Positions 42,898 through 54,706 of a stretch of DNA of 64,000 nucleotides are shown here, piece after piece. Origin of the DNA: Clarkia xantiana subsp. parviflora. Its lineage: Eukaryota; Streptophyta; Magnoliopsida; Myrtales; Onagraceae. The notes under the pieces were generated by a model. It saw only the letters and a list, made by a program, of their open reading frames with translations, did no database searches and was not told the origin of the DNA. How positions within the stretch are numbered: position 1 is the first letter of the stretch; each line of letters opens with the position of its first letter. Both the position numbers and the translations under genes were made by a program. The stretch lies in NCBI GenBank assembly GCA_036873135.1, contig JAPTYO010000008.1:42838819-42902818 (forward strand). The letters are read 5' to 3'.

Positions 42898-45246
42898 TCA
42901 AGCTTGATCCTTGGCAGCGTCGAGGGGAGCAGGATCCACGAGGTCTGTGGCAGAAGGCTCCATGATCGGGGGATCGGACTCTGGAAGATTGGCCGCGGGA
43001 GGATCAGACTCTGGAGGGTCGATCACCGGGGGCTCAGTTGTCGGGAGTTCTGCACTTGGAGGTTCCACCGTGCCTTCAGCACCCTTAGCCCCCTCGGGGG
43101 TGTTGGCCCCGTCGCTCTCCTCAGAAAGGTTGAAGTACCTCTCCGCGAAGGGGGCGAGGGTCTGAGACTTGGCGAAATCAATGGCACCACCATACTCCAG
43201 ATGGAGCTCTTCAACAACATTAAGCAGGGTGGTCTCCACCTCCGCCGTACAGAACTTTACCGCGTCCAGTTGGAAAGCCTCAGAGCCCCGATAATCTTCC
43301 CGTCCCTTGGCCTCAGCCTCGGCCAGCTTGGTGGGAAACTCAGCAAGTTCGCGCTCCATCTGCTAGGACCGGTTGGAGAGAAGGACCCCCCGCAACGACT
43401 CGATCGGGGTCCAAGGGGCCGCCGCTTGGTCGGGGGAATAAAGTTGGTAGAAGCTCCCGTCCAAGGGGAGAGGGGGAACAATGCCCTGGGTGTCGGAGGC
43501 GCGGGCCTCCGAGCCGCCATGTGAGCCTACCGTCCCCTCGGGAGTCAGGCTCAAGACCGGTGACAGCTGCTGGGCCGGAGAAGACGGAGGCGGCCCTTCG
43601 GGAGTCGGCTCCGGCGGTGTCTGCCTCGCCCCCCGACGACGAATCAGGGGCTGGTCCCCGCTGGCCTCCTTAGAAGAATGGGAGACATCCAGGTCCATCA
43701 CCCGTCGGAACTGGCCGTCCGTCGGGACGTCTTCAATCCCCGATCCCCAGGGGGCAGGAAGAGAAAGGAGGGGCTCCCCGAACCGTGCGTCGGAGGGAGG
43801 CTCCCCCGCCGAAGCTCCAGCTCCCGATCGACCTGCAGCTGGAGGACGAGAAGCTTCAGAAATAAAGTCAGGAAGTTGGTCAGGGTCCTTACACCAAATG
43901 ATGCGACGGGAGAGGTACTGGTCCTTCCAGTGATAATTGTAGTAACCCGCTTTGAGGACGCGGGGAGTTTCTCCTTGCAGGATGCGTTTGACCCCTTCGA
44001 TCCTGGCTCCTTTATCGGAGGGGATTAACTCCTTAGGAATACGCCTCCTGTACAATTGAATTGCTAAGCGGAGCTGTTTACCTTCCTCAGGAGTCTTGGT
44101 GTTGAAGATCTGCTCCATCTTCTCCACCCAGGCCCGTTTTATTTGCTCCGAGGTGGGAGGTGCCGATGAGGAAGCAGCCCTCTTTGAAGACTTCCTCTTC
44201 CTCGCGGGGCGTGGGATAGCATCAGTCTCCGCCTGCTTAAGCACGAGTTTGGTCAGCAATGATACCTTCTTAGCTGCAAAGACGAAAACGAAAAGACGGT
44301 TAGAATATTACCCAAGGAACGAGGTTAGAAGGGCCGTCGAAGAGTTGACCCCCGAACACGATATCAAGGAGTCGGATCCCGGTCAGAACCAGGTCCCGAT
44401 CCCCAATGGAGTTGGCGTCGAGGGGAGTGAAAGATTCCCCCCAACGATAAAGCTGGATGTAGTGGAGAATCTGGAAATCCTCCTCGGAGTAAGTGTGGAA
44501 AGCGGGAGCAGGGTCCGCCTCAACCTCCCATCGGGGCCATGGGATGGAGCTGTTTCGGATGAAGAAATAACTCCTCTTCCAGCCACTGTTGTCGGGCCCC
44601 GAGTCGGTGATGAGCCCCGACCCTTGGTGACCTTCCAGGTGTCACCATTCCAGCTGTACCGAGAGAGCTGCGCCTTGCTCCACTTCGGCATCCGCGGGTA
44701 GAAGGCGTAGACCCCGACATCATTGCACTTCAGTCCATAGAAGGTCCGGAAGAGTCGGAGGCTATAGGGCCATTTTTGACGGAAGCAGAGGACGCGGAAA
44801 GCATTCCACACACGGATGGCGTGGGGGGAGAAAGTAGTCGGATGTGTCTTGTAATATGCACACATCTCGACTATGTCCCCACAGAAGGGGAATCAGATTC
44901 CTGCCGATATTTGCCCGGTAGAGACAAATACCTCCTCTTCCCGGGGACGAGTGGCCACAGGGTCACCCGGGACGCGGGGCCAAGGAAAAGGGAAGCGAGG
45001 CTCCTAGGTAGAAGTAATGCACCCCTCCCGGAGAGCTGCATCATAGGCAGTGTCAGAAATCTCATTGCAAGCGTAATCGAACTTGAAGGGCTTCCTCCCC
45101 ACAGAACTGGACTCACCCTGGAAAGTAATCAGAGCAAGAAAAAGCACAGTCGATTTCCGCAAAAGTTCGGGTAAGTTAATTGAGATAAAAGAAAAACTTT
45201 ACTAACAAGTCTCTTCGGAATCGAAGGAAAAAATCTTACCAGACAT
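42898..45246 (-). pseudogene. Antisense extra gene of element 5
   Basis: Read on the minus strand. A short first exon may begin at ATG 45246 (ATGTCTG, then GTAAG). The segment 44865-44383 holds a domain like that of copy 3 (AIRVWNAFRVLCFRQKWPYS, FRTFYGLKC). 44259-43363 is open after a likely 3' splice site (TTTGCAG) and contains KRKSSKRA and a Pro/Ser-rich stretch. A TAG at 43363-43365 interrupts, and 43359-42898 ends in acidic Pro-rich repeats (PESDPPAANLPESDPP). There are more stops near 44900-45000. Function unknown. Confidence 0.65.
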
Positions 45247-45730
45247 GTTGAATCGGAGGAGAAAGGATGATCTTTAGGGTCGTAGATTCCGGTCGCCGGA
45301 GTGTTGATCAGAGAAAGAAAAGAGAGCTTGAGCTTTTGAAAACGCAGAGAATGAAACGGTAAAGGAGAACTGAATAGTGCCAATATTTGGGGTTTTATAG
45401 GAGAGAGGACAACCAAAGAGACGTTGCAATCTGAACCGTTGAAGATTAAACGCCTCAATCCGAATCGTCGAAACACTAGAGACAAAACGGCTATAAAGTA
45501 CCTTTTCAGAAAAAACAGGCACGGGTACCAAAACCGTCGCTCCGTCACCTGCTGCATTTAATAGTTGAGTGACCGAGAAATCTTTTCGGATTCGGTGATT
45601 ATCCTCGGAATATCGGGGAATCTTGAAGGAGGAGATCCGCTTCGGAAGATTTTTCGTAAAATCAAAACCCTCCGACACCGATATCGGGAGGTCCGGAACT
45701 GGAAGACACGACGAACTATAAGTCCCTCAT
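45247..45730. other. 3' untranslated region of element 5
   Basis: No supported gene. It would be the promoter side of the antisense gene. Open frames here are not conserved. Confidence 0.5.
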
Positions 45731-45744
45731 GTTTTGGGGGCAAA
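45731..45744 (+). other. Polypurine tract of element 5
   Basis: GTTTTGGGGGCAAA directly before the 3' LTR. Confidence 0.6.
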
Positions 45745-46380
45745 AGATGGGTTTTGATATAGCCGTTAGGCCCATTAACGACGACTAAACGGCGAAGTAG
45801 GCCCACTAGGACCCGAACGAGGCTTAGAAGACAAATACGAAGGGTCCCGACAAGGTAGGTCCCGATGTATGAGCTGAACGCCCCCGATATTACGCCTTTA
45901 AGTAGGCCCCGATATTATGCCTTTGAGTAGGCCCCGATATTGAATCCCTGAGAAGATTGGCCCTGGATGACGAGGGGCCCCGAGCGGTGACCAAAGGAGA
46001 TAACTCTGGAGTCCCCGACTTCCGTCGGGACTTGCCACCAGAGCACGAGGCTGAGAAATACGCCCACTATCAACATAGTGGGGAAGTGGCCGGAAAAGAC
46101 GGAACGTGGGTTACTGGCCGAGATAAGCGGAACGGGGCAGTTATCCCAACAGGTAATTGAGGTAACCCCTCCCCTATATAAAGGAAGGAGTTACCTCATG
46201 TTTGATACGTTCACATACTCACATACTCATACTTGCTTGCCTGCATCGAGATACTTATTTAAGCATCGGAGAGGGATTCTGGGTCACCGCCCGGTCTATC
46301 CCCTTCTTGCAGGATTACTTGGAGCGAAGGAGTTCGGATTTCTGTCAAGGACGTACCGGAGTTCCAACCGTGATCCAACA
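45745..46380 (+). repeat. 3' LTR of element 5
   Basis: 636 bp matching 35897-36536 with scattered substitutions and small indels. The first base is A instead of T (AGATGGG), so the canonical TG end is lost. TATATAAAG at 46175-46183. Followed by GTGAC. Confidence 0.92.
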
Positions 46381-46713
46381 GTGACAACCTACTTGTCACC
46401 TACTCTGACCGCCCCAAAAGGAAACCCTTCCTAAAGGGTAACACAACCACTTAAATTCGACAATCTACACCCCGTAAATAACAATGTTTTTATCATTATT
46501 ACATACATTTTTCTCTGTAACTGATATCCATATACTGACTTAAGCTTCAAGGTGGAATCAGGGGCACAATCCCCCACCCCTTTCTCAGGTCATCGCCAAA
46601 CACTCACAACCAGGAAGAGCTAGCAGCTTCCAAAGTCCAAAAGACCTGAAGGCGTGAAGACAAAGGCCAAGAGAAGTCCACACCAATATTAGCTAGACGA
46701 TCTTGATCCAACA
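46381..46713 (+). repeat. LTR of gypsy element 6, second part
   Basis: Resumes the 57-bp repeat, then has GACTTAAGC at 46537-46545, a GGGG / CCCC stem-loop near 46561-46575, CCCCTTTCTCAGG, and ends GATCCAACA. With 35403-35896 it makes one LTR of about 820 bp. Confidence 0.75.
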
Positions 46714-46735
46714 TTTGGCACCGTCTGTGGGAACC
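46714..46735 (+). other. Primer-binding site of element 6
   Basis: TTTGGCACCGTCTGTGGGAA follows the LTR end, differing from that of element 5 by one base in the core. The body of element 6 is lost or interrupted soon afterwards. Confidence 0.75.
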
Positions 46736-46749
46736 GATTCGGTTTAGAT

Positions 46750-47100
46750 TTACTTAGTTACTTTGGTCCGACCCGACCCGACTAGGTCAACCCGGATTGG
46801 TTTAACCCGTTCCGATTTTGCAAATTGGACCGGCCCAATAAACCCATAGGGTTCGGCCGAAATATATCTTGTGGGCTAAGTAGGGTTTTAAAATCCACTA
46901 AAAACTTAACTTAGCCACCAAGAAATATTAATTATTTAAAATAATTTCCAATATTGCATATATATATATATATATGCATATATATATTTCGGCACAATAT
47001 AAATAACATATATATAAATATTGTCAAGATTTTATCTAGAAAATGTAAATCTATTAACAATATAAACATATATATCCATAATTTCGATCACACACACACA

Positions 47101-47165
<65 letters not shown>

Positions 47166-47786
47166 TATTGTCAAATATATGTTTAGGGATTAAAATATAT
47201 GTTGACAATATTTTTCTTAATCCTTTTAAGTAACTAAATCCTATCAATATATCTTTATCCCTATATTTTAGCTAAATGTATTGATAGTGTATATATTTTA
47301 ATATATAATGTGAATCTTTCCTTATCTTTCCAATTTATAGATATATTGTCTCCTTTTAATTAAATTAAAATATGATAACAAATATATCCACCATGCTAGG
47401 CCGGGCGAATTTACTTACTTGCACCCAAAGAAATTAAAATTTTTACCTAATAATTCACCTAGGGTTTCAGCCATAAAACAAAAAATTGGAAAAATTGTCA
47501 AATTTTAAGATCAAACACTACTATGATCATGAATCCAAATATTGTTCTTGATAAAACTTATCGTGTTCTTGAAGATCATGAACATCAAACTCAAATTTAA
47601 ACACGAATTTTCGGTTTTGATCTATAAAAACATGTAAATTCTGAAAATTTAAAGTTTTTAAAGATCAAACATATGAAATTTTTTTAAAAATTTCGGATTA
47701 CTCATGGTGTTCATCATAAAAATTCCGATTATATAAAATTTTCTAGAACATCAGTTTATCAAAATTTCAAGAACTCCTAACACAAG
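46750..47786 (-). other. Leader of a minus-strand Copia element and AT-rich DNA
   Basis: From 47786 downward the minus strand (GTTAGGAGTTCTTGA, GATGTTC) matches the leader of the plus-strand Copia copy at 61988. No gag or pol frame follows. The left limit is unclear. Confidence 0.5.
47089..47166. repeat. (CA)n-(TA)n microsatellite
   Basis: A long CA run with one TA interruption, passing into TATATA. Shorter TA runs occur at 46960-46985. Confidence 0.95.
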
Positions 47787-47798
47787 CTCTGATACCAC
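47787..47798 (-). other. Copia primer-binding site (minus)
   Basis: TGGTATCAGAGC on the minus strand, the usual initiator-Met tRNA site of plant Copia elements, one base after the LTR end. Confidence 0.85.
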
Positions 47799-48077
47799 TA
47801 TTGGATTACGGGGACGTAATACTACGGAATGCTAAACGTGTACTTGTAAGTAATCTAATTACGCAGCGGAATAATGTACACATAACTCAATAGCTTTCCT
47901 GCCCAAGAACGTTGTGGAGGGAGTTCTGATCCTCCGGTCGGAACCCGTACAAGTTCTTCGTGAGAAGAAGTCCTACGCGGTATAAGCTCCACAGCAAATC
48001 CTCTGATCGATTCTTCAACGGGGACAGAACCTCGGACTAAATGCTCGGAAGCAATTTGGCACACCAATAGTGGTGTT
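47799..48077 (-). repeat. Copia LTR (minus), 3' half
   Basis: LTR end ...TAATCCAATA. The LTR is split by copy 4 and continues at 58647-58921. The rejoined text (...GGCCCCATAAGCAC / CACTATTGGTGTGCC) parallels the LTR at 61481-61974 (GTGTGCCAATTTAC). Confidence 0.75.
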
Positions 48078-48897
48078 TGTTGCGTCTGTCTGAATGGTTG
48101 AGCGGGTTTTCGGCCTGTAACCCTTCGTCTGAAAGAGGTTTTCAACTTGTGCCACTGACGAGTGTTCGGTTTTATCGCTGAGTCTCGGAAAGGTCTGTGT
48201 CTCGAAAGGTGGTTGCGTCTCAAGAGGCGTCTGTGTCTCGAAAGGCGGTTGCGTCTCAAGAGGCGTCTGTGTCTCGAAAGGCGGTGGTCTGTGCACAAGT
48301 CCGAACGTCTGGGCGCCGGTTCCTACACGAAGGGCCAGTACTAGCACGGAGAGGGGGGGGGGGGTGGTTCTAGTGGAGCCCTCTCCGATGCTTAAGTCAC
48401 TATAGGGCTAAAAAGGTAATTCTAGGGAGAGAAAGTATTTCTAGAGAGAAGTCAGAGCTCAAAATACCAAAGTTGGGCAAATGAGAGGATGTGTGAAAAT
48501 GGGTGGCCAAGGCCTCCTATTTATAGGCTTCCTTGGGACCGGACCCGGTTTTAAAGCGGTTTGATGACGGTTCAAAAGCAAGCGGTAACCGTCATCAATA
48601 TTGGCAATGCGCGAACTCGACTTCTCTACACGTAACGGTAATCGCGTAAATGGTAATCGCGCAATACCCGTAGTGCAATCCGGACCTCGTCGAATTTGGG
48701 CAATTCGGCGAGGTCCGGATTGTCGTGCAACCCGGAGGTCCGGGTTGCTGCAATCCGGAGGTCCGGTCCGGACGCGCGTAACGCGCTTCCGGACCGTTTT
48801 GACCCTTGGGAGACGTTTTTCAAGCCGTGATGTAATTTTGACGTGTTTACGAGGCCCGAAATATAAATACGAACTCGAATTGGACACATATCCATCA
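48078..48897 (-). repeat. 3' LTR of copy 4
   Basis: 820 bp with TGATGG and CAACA ends. Minus-strand TATAAATA at 48519-48526. It keeps a GC-rich hairpin segment around 48690-48780 that is deleted from the 5' LTR. Confidence 0.9.
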
Positions 48898-48914
48898 CTT
48901 TCCCCCGAGTCAAG
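48898..48914 (-). other. Polypurine tract of copy 4
   Basis: On the minus strand TTGACTCGGGGGAAAG precedes the LTR start, closely like the GACTCGGGGGCATG of element 2. Copy 3 has lost this part. Confidence 0.65.
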
Positions 48915-49594
48915 TAACGGTTTAAAACCTTTCTTGACTCTATTTTAAGTTAGTATATGCGTCCAATTTGAGCTTGACGCTAACCTTCCGGTTTTGATTG
49001 TTGGTTGGACGTAGAAGTCTTGATTTCGTCCGTCCTTTGATTTTCCGACCGAGTGACTTTATTTCCTGTCATCACGGTTAGTGCAAAAGATAATGCGCAT
49101 ATGTAACGTGCAAACATGATTACCGTTAGGGATATAAGCAATTAGTAATATGTCATGCGAACATGCTTTTATTAACGTGCATGCACAAGTAACGATCATG
49201 GCAAGAACGTAATTACGCGATGTTAGAAATATAATCCTTATACTTCTCAAACGACTTAGCGATTATTAAATCATGAATTATGCGATATGCAAATATGCAT
49301 GTAAAATGACGAATTTGATATGCGTAATACCGAAATAATCATGTGCGTAGAGATAAATACTTAGAAGAGGGCGGAGTATACCGTAGGCACTTAGGTGTGG
49401 GTGTAGGTGAATTACTCCTTTGATCCTTATCATCAAGGAATCTCTTGGAAGTAGTCGTTTGTTGCCTTGATGCCTTAGAGAAATATTTTCTTAAGTGTTG
49501 TCGTGTTTGCTCTTCACGGTTCGTCACATTAATCGCACCGTTTGCATGATATCTTCTTGGGACGTTGGCCACTTTTGTTGCACGTATCAATTTT
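48915..49594. other. 3' internal region of copy 4
   Basis: No gene. Its right part matches 24974-26000 in copy 3. Confidence 0.5.
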
Positions 49595-49756
49595 GCTATG
49601 CGCGTTGACTTTGCTATGCGCGTTGACTTTGCTACGCGCATTGACTTTGCTATGCGCGTTGACTTTGCTATGCGCATTGACTTTGCCACGCGCGTTGACT
49701 TTGCTATGCGCGTTGACTTTGCTATGCGCGTTGACTTTGCTACGCGCGTTGACTCT
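49595..49756. repeat. 18-bp minisatellite, nine copies
   Basis: GCTATGCGCGTTGACTTT with a few substitutions, nine in a row. Copy 3 has only one or two units at the same site (about 26015-26045), so the array grew in this copy. Confidence 0.92.
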
Positions 49757-49966
49757 AATGGTTGTATGTTGGTAATGATAGCTTAGGCGATGTATTGTTG
49801 AGCATCATGTATAGACCGTCGGTCATTTTCTTCAAGCATGTCAAAACACTTAGAAAATATTTAAACGATATCTAATGCTTGTTACCATAGATGTCGTCGT
49901 ATGAGCTTTGTCGATGAGCGTCGTAGGTGTGCTTAGGCGGCATAGCTACTTGTTGTATGCAATCCA

Positions 49967-50330
49967 TCTTTGTCGACATGTATGTACGTACATGGAAACA
50001 CTTAGAAAATATTTTCTTCTTGTCGACATGCATCCTTGTCGAGATGTATGTACGTACATGGAAACACTTAGAAAATATTTTCTCCTTGTCGACATGCATC
50101 CTTGTCGACATGTATGTACGTACATGGAAACACTTAGAAAATATTTTCTCCTTGTCGACATGCATCCTTGTCGACATGTATGCACGTACATGGAAACACT
50201 TATAAAATATTTTCTCCTTGTCGACATGCATCCTTGTCGACATGTATGTACGTACATGGAAACACTTAGAAAATATTTTCTCCTTGTCGACATGCATCCT
50301 TGTCGACATGTATGTACGTACACTGTATGT
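49967..50330. repeat. 66-bp tandem repeat, about five and a half copies
   Basis: TGTATGTACGTACATGGAAA recurs every 66 bp (49981, 50047, 50113 and so on), with TTGTCGACATGCATCC between. The unit is rich in palindromes (GTCGAC, GTACGTAC). Its length is a multiple of three, which explains the long open frames on both strands; I do not call them genes. Confidence 0.92.
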
Positions 50331-50790
50331 GCGTATTTGTCCCCGTACATAGAGTTTTTTCACCATCCATGGCTATGTATGCTGTATCCGTATGCTTGAT
50401 GCGAACACATGTTATATGCCCATTCCTGATAATATGCTGACACATGGTTGTATGCTGACAGCTTGCAATATGTTGACTGTCATCCTAAGCAAAGTACTTA
50501 GAAAATATTCCACCATTGTAATTTTGTATGCTGCAAGTATGAGCTCGATGTTGTCATGCAAGGTTAATGTGTTGAAGAGGTTGCCCCCCTTGCGTGATGC
50601 TTGTTACTTGTTGCACGAAGACTAACGAGTCTTGTACGTACACGGTTGTCTCACATGAAGCGTCTGTTGCACAAATGCTTGCATAAGTGTTGGTGCGTGT
50701 TTACGCACTGACTGGATTGTTGGTTGCATTTTCCAGGATATCAGATCTTGCTGTCTTCTTGTCAGAATTAGTCTTCCCACGGCTGTTACC

Positions 50791-51200
50791 ATGAGTAAGT
50801 CCACTATCTCCATCTTGATGGGAAAAAGCTTGTCTTTGCAGATAGCTGATGTGTACAGAAATCCATTTGGTGGGAGGAATGTCCATACAAGTGCCCCCGC
50901 TACTCTGGAGTCTTCGGACACGGTCGCGGTAAAGGGCTTGTGGGTAAGACGTCTCATTGTATCTTCTTTGAAATTGTTAATTTTCCAAGTTATTGCTGGT
51001 TGCAGCTTCTGTTTTTAGCATAATTCTCGAAAGATCCGACGTAGGGGTGCGTTCCTCGAGCGATTCTTAGTTCTTTATGCCGAGCATGACCGTGCTAATT
51101 CCTTCTTGTGATAAAGGAAACAGAGTTGAGGGTTGTGCAGTGGTGTCTTCTGCCCCCCCCGGTCGAGGGACCGGCCCAAGGAGGAGTGTTACTCCTATTG
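50791..51200 (+). pseudogene. Remnant of the antisense gene, copy 4
   Basis: ATGAGTAAGTCCAC matches the start of the copy 3 gene (26178). Directly after comes text matching its exon 2 (GGAAAAAGC...GTCTTTGCAGA), so the transposase-like domain of exon 1 has been deleted. The remainder has stops and no clear coiled-coil exon. Confidence 0.6.
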
Positions 51201-51770
51201 AGGTAAGTATTTGTTGATTGCTGATTTTGATGCCCGTATTGCCGATTGTCGCCCTTATGTTGAAGAGCTATCTTGTGTTGAAAGTTGAAACAATCATCCT
51301 TGTCGTGTCTTTTGTGTGGATGACGACATTGCATTTGATGTCGACATTATGAACTCTTTGCCATAGGTCCTTAGAGATGATGTTAACTCTTGGTTGGTGT
51401 AGGGCTGTTTGCTTTCAGCATGTTGAACCCTTTGTGAATGGGTTGATGTTGTGTTGATAACTCTTTGTTCTTGCCTTTGCTTGCATGATATTTCGTCACC
51501 TGGACCTGTTTTCAATAATAATCATGTGATAACCTGTTAGTAATATTTCATACCTTGAGTTATCTATGCCGTCCATATGCTTTGGACTTGGAAGATAGGA
51601 TAGATATCCTTAGATGATGAACATGATGTCCGTAGTTGCGACTGTATGTTGCTCATTGTTGAGTGTTATGATCGCCCCTCTTGGTTAGATTCCAAGGTAT
51701 GAGAAGATGGATAGATCATAGGATGTTGCGACTTGCGCATTGTAGGTTTTGTTGGATGTGGATGACTAGT
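51201..51770. other. Degraded downstream part of the antisense gene region
   Basis: Scattered similarity to 28540-28790 of copy 3. No intact frame. Confidence 0.4.
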
Positions 51771-51779
51771 AATCATAGA

Positions 51780-52537
51780 GGGATTAAGTACCTTTTCATA
51801 CCACTTCTTTGCACAGAATCCACTTTTGGTACCACTTCTATTTTTTTGTATACTTTTGGTACCAATGTTTTCAACTTTGTATCCTTTTGGTACCGCCGTT
51901 AACTTTCCGTCCAAATTGGCCGTTAAGTGGCATGTGCCATGCACGTGACCGCCCTAAACTTTTGAATTTGTTTCAATTTAGTCCATCTAATGCATCCCTA
52001 ACTTTTAATTTGTTCAATTTAGCCCTAAAATTTCCAAATCGAACCCTTGACCCAAATTGACCTAGCCGGACCTAGCCTTAGGCTAGGTCCTGCTAGGCCA
52101 ATTGGGACCTAGCCCCAATTGGGTTCAATTGGGGCTAGGTCCCAATTGACCCAGCCGGACCTAGCCTAGGGTTAGGTCCGACCCTGGGTCGGGTTCGCCG
52201 GACCCAGGCGACCCCGGCCCAGGGTCGGACCTAGCCCTAGGCTAGGTCCGGCTGGGTCAATTTGGGTCAAGGGTTCGATTTGGAAATTTTAGGGCTAAAT
52301 TGAACAAATTAAAAGTTAGGGATGCATTAGATGGACTAAATTGAAACAAATTCAAAAGTTTAGGGAGGTCACGTGCATGACACATGCCACTTAACGGCCA
52401 ATTTGGACGGAAAGTTAACAGTGGTACCAAAAGGATACAAAGTTGAAAACATTGGTACCAAAAGTATACAAAAAAATAGAAGTGGTACCAAAAGTGGATT
52501 CTGTGCAAAGAAGTGGTATGAAAAGGTACTTAATCCC
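51780..52537. mobile_element. Foldback MITE, 9-bp duplication AATCATAGA
   Basis: 758 bp, two near-identical inverted arms of about 370 bp starting GGGATTAAGTACCTTTTCAT. AATCATAGA flanks both sides (51771-51779 and 52538-52546). Repeated ACTTTTGGTACCA motifs lie in the arms, and the centre is GC-rich (GGCTAGGTCC). Mutator-like by duplication length. The mirrored open frames on both strands follow from the symmetry. Confidence 0.9.
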
Positions 52538-52546
52538 AATCATAGA

Positions 52547-53139
52547 TGTAGCCTCCGCAGCCGTGACCATTAGCCACTTCTTGACTGATAACTTGAGATG
52601 CTCTTCTGATTGCTTGCATGATGCATTATGCATGTTGTCCTTCTTTCCTGAATAGCTTGCCGCTATATATGTTGTAACCTGCCAAGTATTTTGCGTATAG
52701 CAATTTTTCTTAACAAGTATTGTATTTGAAAGGTGTTATCTTGGCTAAGCAAGATACTAGTTTATACCTACTCTTAGTTCCACTCTAAGGCGACGTTGTA
52801 CATGACTCGACTTGTAAATTTTAAGAGTTTTAAACAGGGTGAGCACCTGCCAGCGTGTATCAACCCGCGTTGGGGAAGCATACGTAAAAACATTTTGGTT
52901 TTTGAAGAAGTATTTTGTGAACCCTAAAAAGCTCGTGATACACGCAAAAACCATGTTGATAAAATATTTGGAAAGGTGTTTGATACATAAAATATTTGAT
53001 AAAATATTTGACAAAATATTTGATAAAATATTTGTGATACATGATTCCTGCGTCCAGGGACCACGTAACACTTTTTGAAAATATGAATTGTGATGCATGC
53101 TTTCTGCGTCCAGGAACCATGCAACACGGTTTGAAAATT
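52547..53139. other. 3' untranslated region of copy 4
   Basis: Matches 28800-29320 in copy 3. A local expansion of AAAATATTTGATA at 52960-53035 is specific to this copy. No gene. Confidence 0.5.
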
Positions 53140-53420
53140 TGTAGTACGGAATTGTCATCTAACAAGAGGAATTTTGCCGTATAGAGTGAACCCTTTAAAA
53201 AGGAATTCATAGTACAGGATTGTCATCTAACAAGAGGACGTTCGCCGTATAGAGTGAACCCTTTTAAAAAGGAATTCATAGTACGGGATTGTCATCTAAC
53301 AAGAGGACGTTCGCCGTATAGAGTGAACCCTTTTTTTAAAAAGAAATTCATAGTACGGGATTGTCCTCTAACAAGAGGACGTTCGCCGTATAGAGTGAAC
53401 CCTTAACAGGATATACACAC
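53140..53420 (-). repeat. 67-70-bp tandem repeat, about four copies (copy 4)
   Basis: Same unit as 29325-29720 (TCTAACAAGAGGACGTTCGC). Spacing varies through runs of T and A. Confidence 0.88.
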
Positions 53421-54706
53421 TTATTGTAGCGTGGGGTCGTTGTCTAACAAGAGAACTTCCGCCATTTATAGTATGGGGTGATCAGTCCCGTATTGTATTT
53501 GCCCATCCTGTTCTGAATCCAGGGAATGGCTATGAACATGAGGATTTGCCTCTAACAAGAGATGTCACATCATGTCATTTTTTAGAAGTAAACACGGGGT
53601 TTGTCTTTACAAAGAGGATACCACAACATGCTACTTTTGATAGTAAATCTTGGTGTTAATCCAAGATGTTGCTTGTAGTTGACGCCTTTGGAATAGTCGT
53701 CTTTTGATGGTAGGCCTTGATGTTATTTCAAGGTATTGCTTGTAGCTGACGCCTTTGGAATAGTCGTCATTTTGATGGTTAATCCGCAGGTTGTCATTAC
53801 GGCATACAAGTTGATTGTGCACATAGCGCGATGGCTTTGTGTTGCCGGCATCTTCTTGAGATAGACGCCAATGTTATGAATGGAGAAATAAACTCTCTGT
53901 TGGTGTAGATAATAGATATGTTGTCATTGTATACCATAAATCCCTCCTTGAATACAATGCTTAGCTTGTATTGTTGAAGTAGATTTTTGTGTATAGGTTA
54001 CTACTTGGCGTAATTCCCATGTAGTAATCGTAGTGTAGCATGTACCTACGAACAGAGTTGCTTTTGTCAGGTAATCGCAATTTTTATAAGTTTGCAAAAG
54101 TATGGAGTCATGAAATTTTCTTTTTAGTCATGCATATAATAAATAAAGTAAAGGAATCTGATACGAGGGTTCCTTTTTGTGTAGGAAACTTCCCTGAGTG
54201 CGGACACGATAGGTGCGGATCATGATAGGTATGTATATATTGGGAACGTAGCTTTTCCAAGTATCATCCGTTATATGTAGTTGCAGCATGCTGACTTTGA
54301 AAATATGTTGGGCTTAACTCCAAGTTTTTGATTCCATGATGACGCCTTTTGATGTAGTCGTCAATATGAATAAGTTGTTGTTGATGATAAGCGTTGTCAT
54401 AACGCGTAATAGATTTTTGGGTTGAACATGGCGTAATATCTTGGATTGTTGATGTAGATAATAAGCGCGTAGTTTTGTTACTTCGCGTTTAATCCAAAAT
54501 AGCATGCAAGACATAGATATGTACCTACAAATGTAGATTAACTTCATTAGATACATGCGCGTATTTACATTGTTTTTTTTATGAGAAGGCGTCAATCGAT
54601 CATTCCTTCTTAAAACATGTAAAGGAACTAGATGCGATGATACTAAAAGCACTTAGAATAGAAATGCGCAAAGTAATTGGAAAGATAGTTATTTCTCCAG
54701 TCTCTT
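53421..54706 (-). other. 3' untranslated region of copy 4 next to the gag end
   Basis: No gene. 53590-54290 matches bases 1-700 of the window, and 54290-54700 matches 30030-30420. Confidence 0.6.

Larger units (their letters stand above)
35897..46380 (+). mobile_element. Complete Ty3/gypsy (Tat-like) element 5, decayed
   Basis: 10.5 kb with two similar LTRs of about 640 bp and a GTGAC duplication. Order: LTR, primer site, gag, protease, RT, two RNase H domains, integrase, two minisatellites, an antisense gene, purine tract, LTR. It has every domain of an autonomous element but several stops and frameshifts, so it cannot act on its own now. Confidence 0.93.

Noticed and set aside
47032..47247. 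Cys/Val repeat frame across the microsatellite
   Set aside because: A translation of the CA/TG repeat only.
49872..50399. Long repetitive open frames on both strands
   Set aside because: Explained by the 66-bp period being a multiple of three without stops. No known domain.
51666..52573. Two nearly identical proteins encoded on opposite strands
   Set aside because: A mirror effect of the foldback MITE arms, not a gene pair.
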